DNA from: Bacteroidota bacterium
Lineage (GTDB): Bacteria; Bacteroidota; Bacteroidia; AKYH767-A; OLB10
Assembly: GCA_016713525.1 (NCBI GenBank)
Contig: JADJOZ010000019.1
Coordinates: forward strand, 1-18,614
DNA length: 18,614 nt
Reading direction: 5' to 3'
How positions within the stretch are numbered: position 1 is the stretch's first letter; every line of letters starts with the position of its first letter. The notes under the pieces were generated by a model. It saw only the letters and a program-made list of their open reading frames with translations, was not told the origin of the DNA and did not search any database. Of this stretch, positions 17,170 to 18,614 are shown piece after piece. A program made the position numbers and the translations under genes.

Positions 17170-18614
17170 CAAAAAGCAAAAAGGCACAGGAATTTAGTTC
17201 AGTGGAAGAGGGAAAGGTCGTGGGACACAATCCGGTAAAACAGGGCAAAAAGATAAGAGTGGTTGGGTTAAACCCGATGGCACCCCTTTGCGTGCAAGAA
17301 AAGCGATTACTTCCCGATAAGGAAATTGATCAACGAAAAAACCTTCCACGGTCTAATTTACTTCCCGCCCAAGGCAAAGATTCACGTCCCTGAAAGAGAT
17401 GAAAAGAATAATGCCCGCGAAAAACAAGCCGATCGCACTTACGAGAACGCTCATGTACCCGACGCGAAACAATTCGTTTAGACGAAGATGACAGAAAGGA
17501 CAAAGAAGATCCTGATCGCAAGGTGATAGAATAAATTTTCAGGAGCACCGATCGCAAACCTTTTGTAAGACGATGATGATAGAGGTGAGAAAGAAAACCT
17601 TATGCCTGTCGATGATAGCAGCACCGATCGTAAACCTTTGTGAAGTGTGATGATGACAGAGGCGAAAGAGTGCGTCGGACACCACGATGATACAATAGTA
17701 GCGACTGCAAACTCTTGTAGCGTGATGATGACAGAGGCGAAAGAACCTTATGCCTGTCGCGACAGATAAAGTTACTCAGCGACCAAACCTTATGAAGCGT
17801 GATGATGAAGGTGGAGAAAGCAAATCTTATTCAAGCCGTGATGAAAATTCAATCACGTCCCTTTATGAAAACGTCCCGGTTCTTACCGTGACGAGTAAAG
17901 ATAAAGGTCGAAACAGAAACTGGAGATCGTGAAGATACCTCTTCAGATCGCCCATCGCGTCCGTACAATGCAACCGGTCGTCTGGGTAAAAACCTTGAAA
18001 AGAAACGGAGCGTTATGCCGATCGCGATCATTCAAAAGAAATGCGCGCGCTGGGATAAAGATCGTGGATCAAAATCAAGAAGTGGCAAACCTTCAGGAGC
18101 ACGTAAAAATCATCATTCAGCACCCGACGATAATGGTAGTATACGCCTGAACCGATATATTCCAATGCCGGAATTTGTTCACGCCGAGAAGCTGATGAAC
18201 TTATTGTTGCCGGTGTTATTTAATCATCGGTGAAATAGTTACCGAATTGGGAATCAAAGTAATGCTATGGAGCCGTGGTTAAGTATCATGATCGGACATT
18301 GAAAACCGAGAAGTGGTCGTTTATGTATTATTAAATTGGTTGAAAGATTGGCATCACTACAACTGAAGATCCGGATGAACGTAAAACAGTAATGGCTTTA
18401 GTTCATGATGCCCGCAAAGAGCGCATTTTCCGGTTGGACGTTTAGATCGTAACACGACAGGATTACCGCTTTTAACCAATGACGGAGAATTAACCAAACG
18501 CCTCACACAGTCCAAGTGGTGAGATTAAAAATTGTATCAGGTAGAACTCGATCGCAATCTCACACAAGGCGATATGTTACGTGCTGCTGAAGGTGTGGAA
18601 CTGGAAGATGGAAT
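17170..18614 (+). CDS. RluB-type 23S rRNA pseudouridine synthase with repetitive charged N-terminal extension, 3' partial
   Basis: Converts a uridine in rRNA to pseudouridine in the cytoplasm. The C-terminal half is clear. The S4 RNA-binding domain has SIRLNRYI, NAGICSRREADELIVAGVI and EIVTELGIKV (about 18140-18260). The synthase domain has TEDPDERKTVMALVHDA and the catalytic loop FPVGRLDRNTTGL-LLTNDGEL (Asp in GRLD, about 18430-18490), then LYQVELDRNLTQGDMLRAAE up to the window end. Before S4 lies an extension of about 300 codons: KSGWVKPDGTPLRARKAI, then tandem units like DRKPF-KRDDDRGERKPYA, then RSKSGKPSGARKNHHSAP. Such Arg/Asp/Gly-rich, probably disordered tails are known in Bacteroidota RluB-like proteins and likely bind RNA. 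The start is unresolved, placed approximately after the -7 box. Many indels; no frame is open through the extension. Confidence 0.85.
17430..17870 (+). repeat. Tandem ~78-bp coding repeats in the pseudouridine synthase extension
   Basis: The 'GAYCGYAAACC' start of each unit recurs at 17550, 17626, about 17702 and about 17780, a spacing of 76-78 bases that corresponds to 26 residues with indels. Inner halves 'GATGATGATGACAGAGGCGAAAG' (core GATGACAGAGGCGAAAG) recur in step. More divergent units extend on both sides. Confidence 0.7.

Noticed and set aside
16741..17248. Overlapping minus-strand ORFs
   Set aside because: They have low-complexity, Ser/Leu-rich shadow composition and oppose better protein-like pieces on the plus strand.
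17118..17393. 91-residue plus-strand ORF beginning MSVFDSLASF
   Set aside because: It starts before the promoter-like box and only runs across one of several frames of the pseudouridine synthase extension.
1..18614. Stops inside genes as an alternative genetic code or programmed frameshifting
   Set aside because: The breaks are changes of frame at scattered sites, not in-frame stops of one type. The intact genes (11554, 6968) use standard stops.
1..18614. tRNA or rRNA genes
   Set aside because: I looked for cloverleaf boxes and conserved rRNA strings on both strands and saw none.

Overview
The window reads as a Bacteroidota chromosome segment, probably Sphingobacteriia/Chitinophagia-like. 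The evidence is an AT-rich sequence, several -7-like TAnnTTTG boxes upstream of genes, no clear Shine-Dalgarno sites, a type IX secretion (T9SS) tail on a repeat protein, a Bacteroidota-type tyrosine recombinase, a subclass A2 beta-lactamase, and a methionyl-tRNA synthetase with a fused C-terminal tRNA-binding domain. Almost every conserved gene is broken by one to several single-base indels, yet total lengths and catalytic motifs stay normal when frames are joined. This looks like uncorrected long-read error, not decay, and it worsens after about 15,960. CDS limits below therefore span several frames.

Layout. 1-2501: a small excisionase-like HTH gene meets a tyrosine recombinase tail to tail; divergent from the recombinase is a class A beta-lactamase. 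2556-4408: DUF1801 protein, DinB-family protein and an archaeal-type/Prx6-like peroxiredoxin, closed by a hairpin terminator. 4649-8681: a MuiA-like DUF4139 protein, a GIY-YIG-like protein, two secreted hypothetical proteins and a small conserved hypothetical. 9004-10742: a secreted protein with about seven 65-residue SBBP-type repeats and a T9SS sorting tail. 11061-12690: GC-rich palindromic intergenic repeats interrupted by an intact IS110-family element. 12697-14785: metG on the minus strand. 14998-18614: LD-carboxypeptidase, a degraded YraN-like gene, an unassigned gene and an RluB-type pseudouridine synthase with a repetitive charged N-terminal extension, cut by the window end.

The most interesting system is the IS110 element. 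Its 5' non-coding region folds into two strong stem-loops of the bridge-RNA kind. The first loop carries two short guides that match the surrounding intergenic repeat on either side of the inferred insertion point. The second loop carries a heptamer complementary to the left end of the element. The sequence therefore suggests an RNA-guided transposon programmed to insert into a dispersed chromosomal repeat. The guide assignments are inference from sequence matching by eye and have not been computed or tested.
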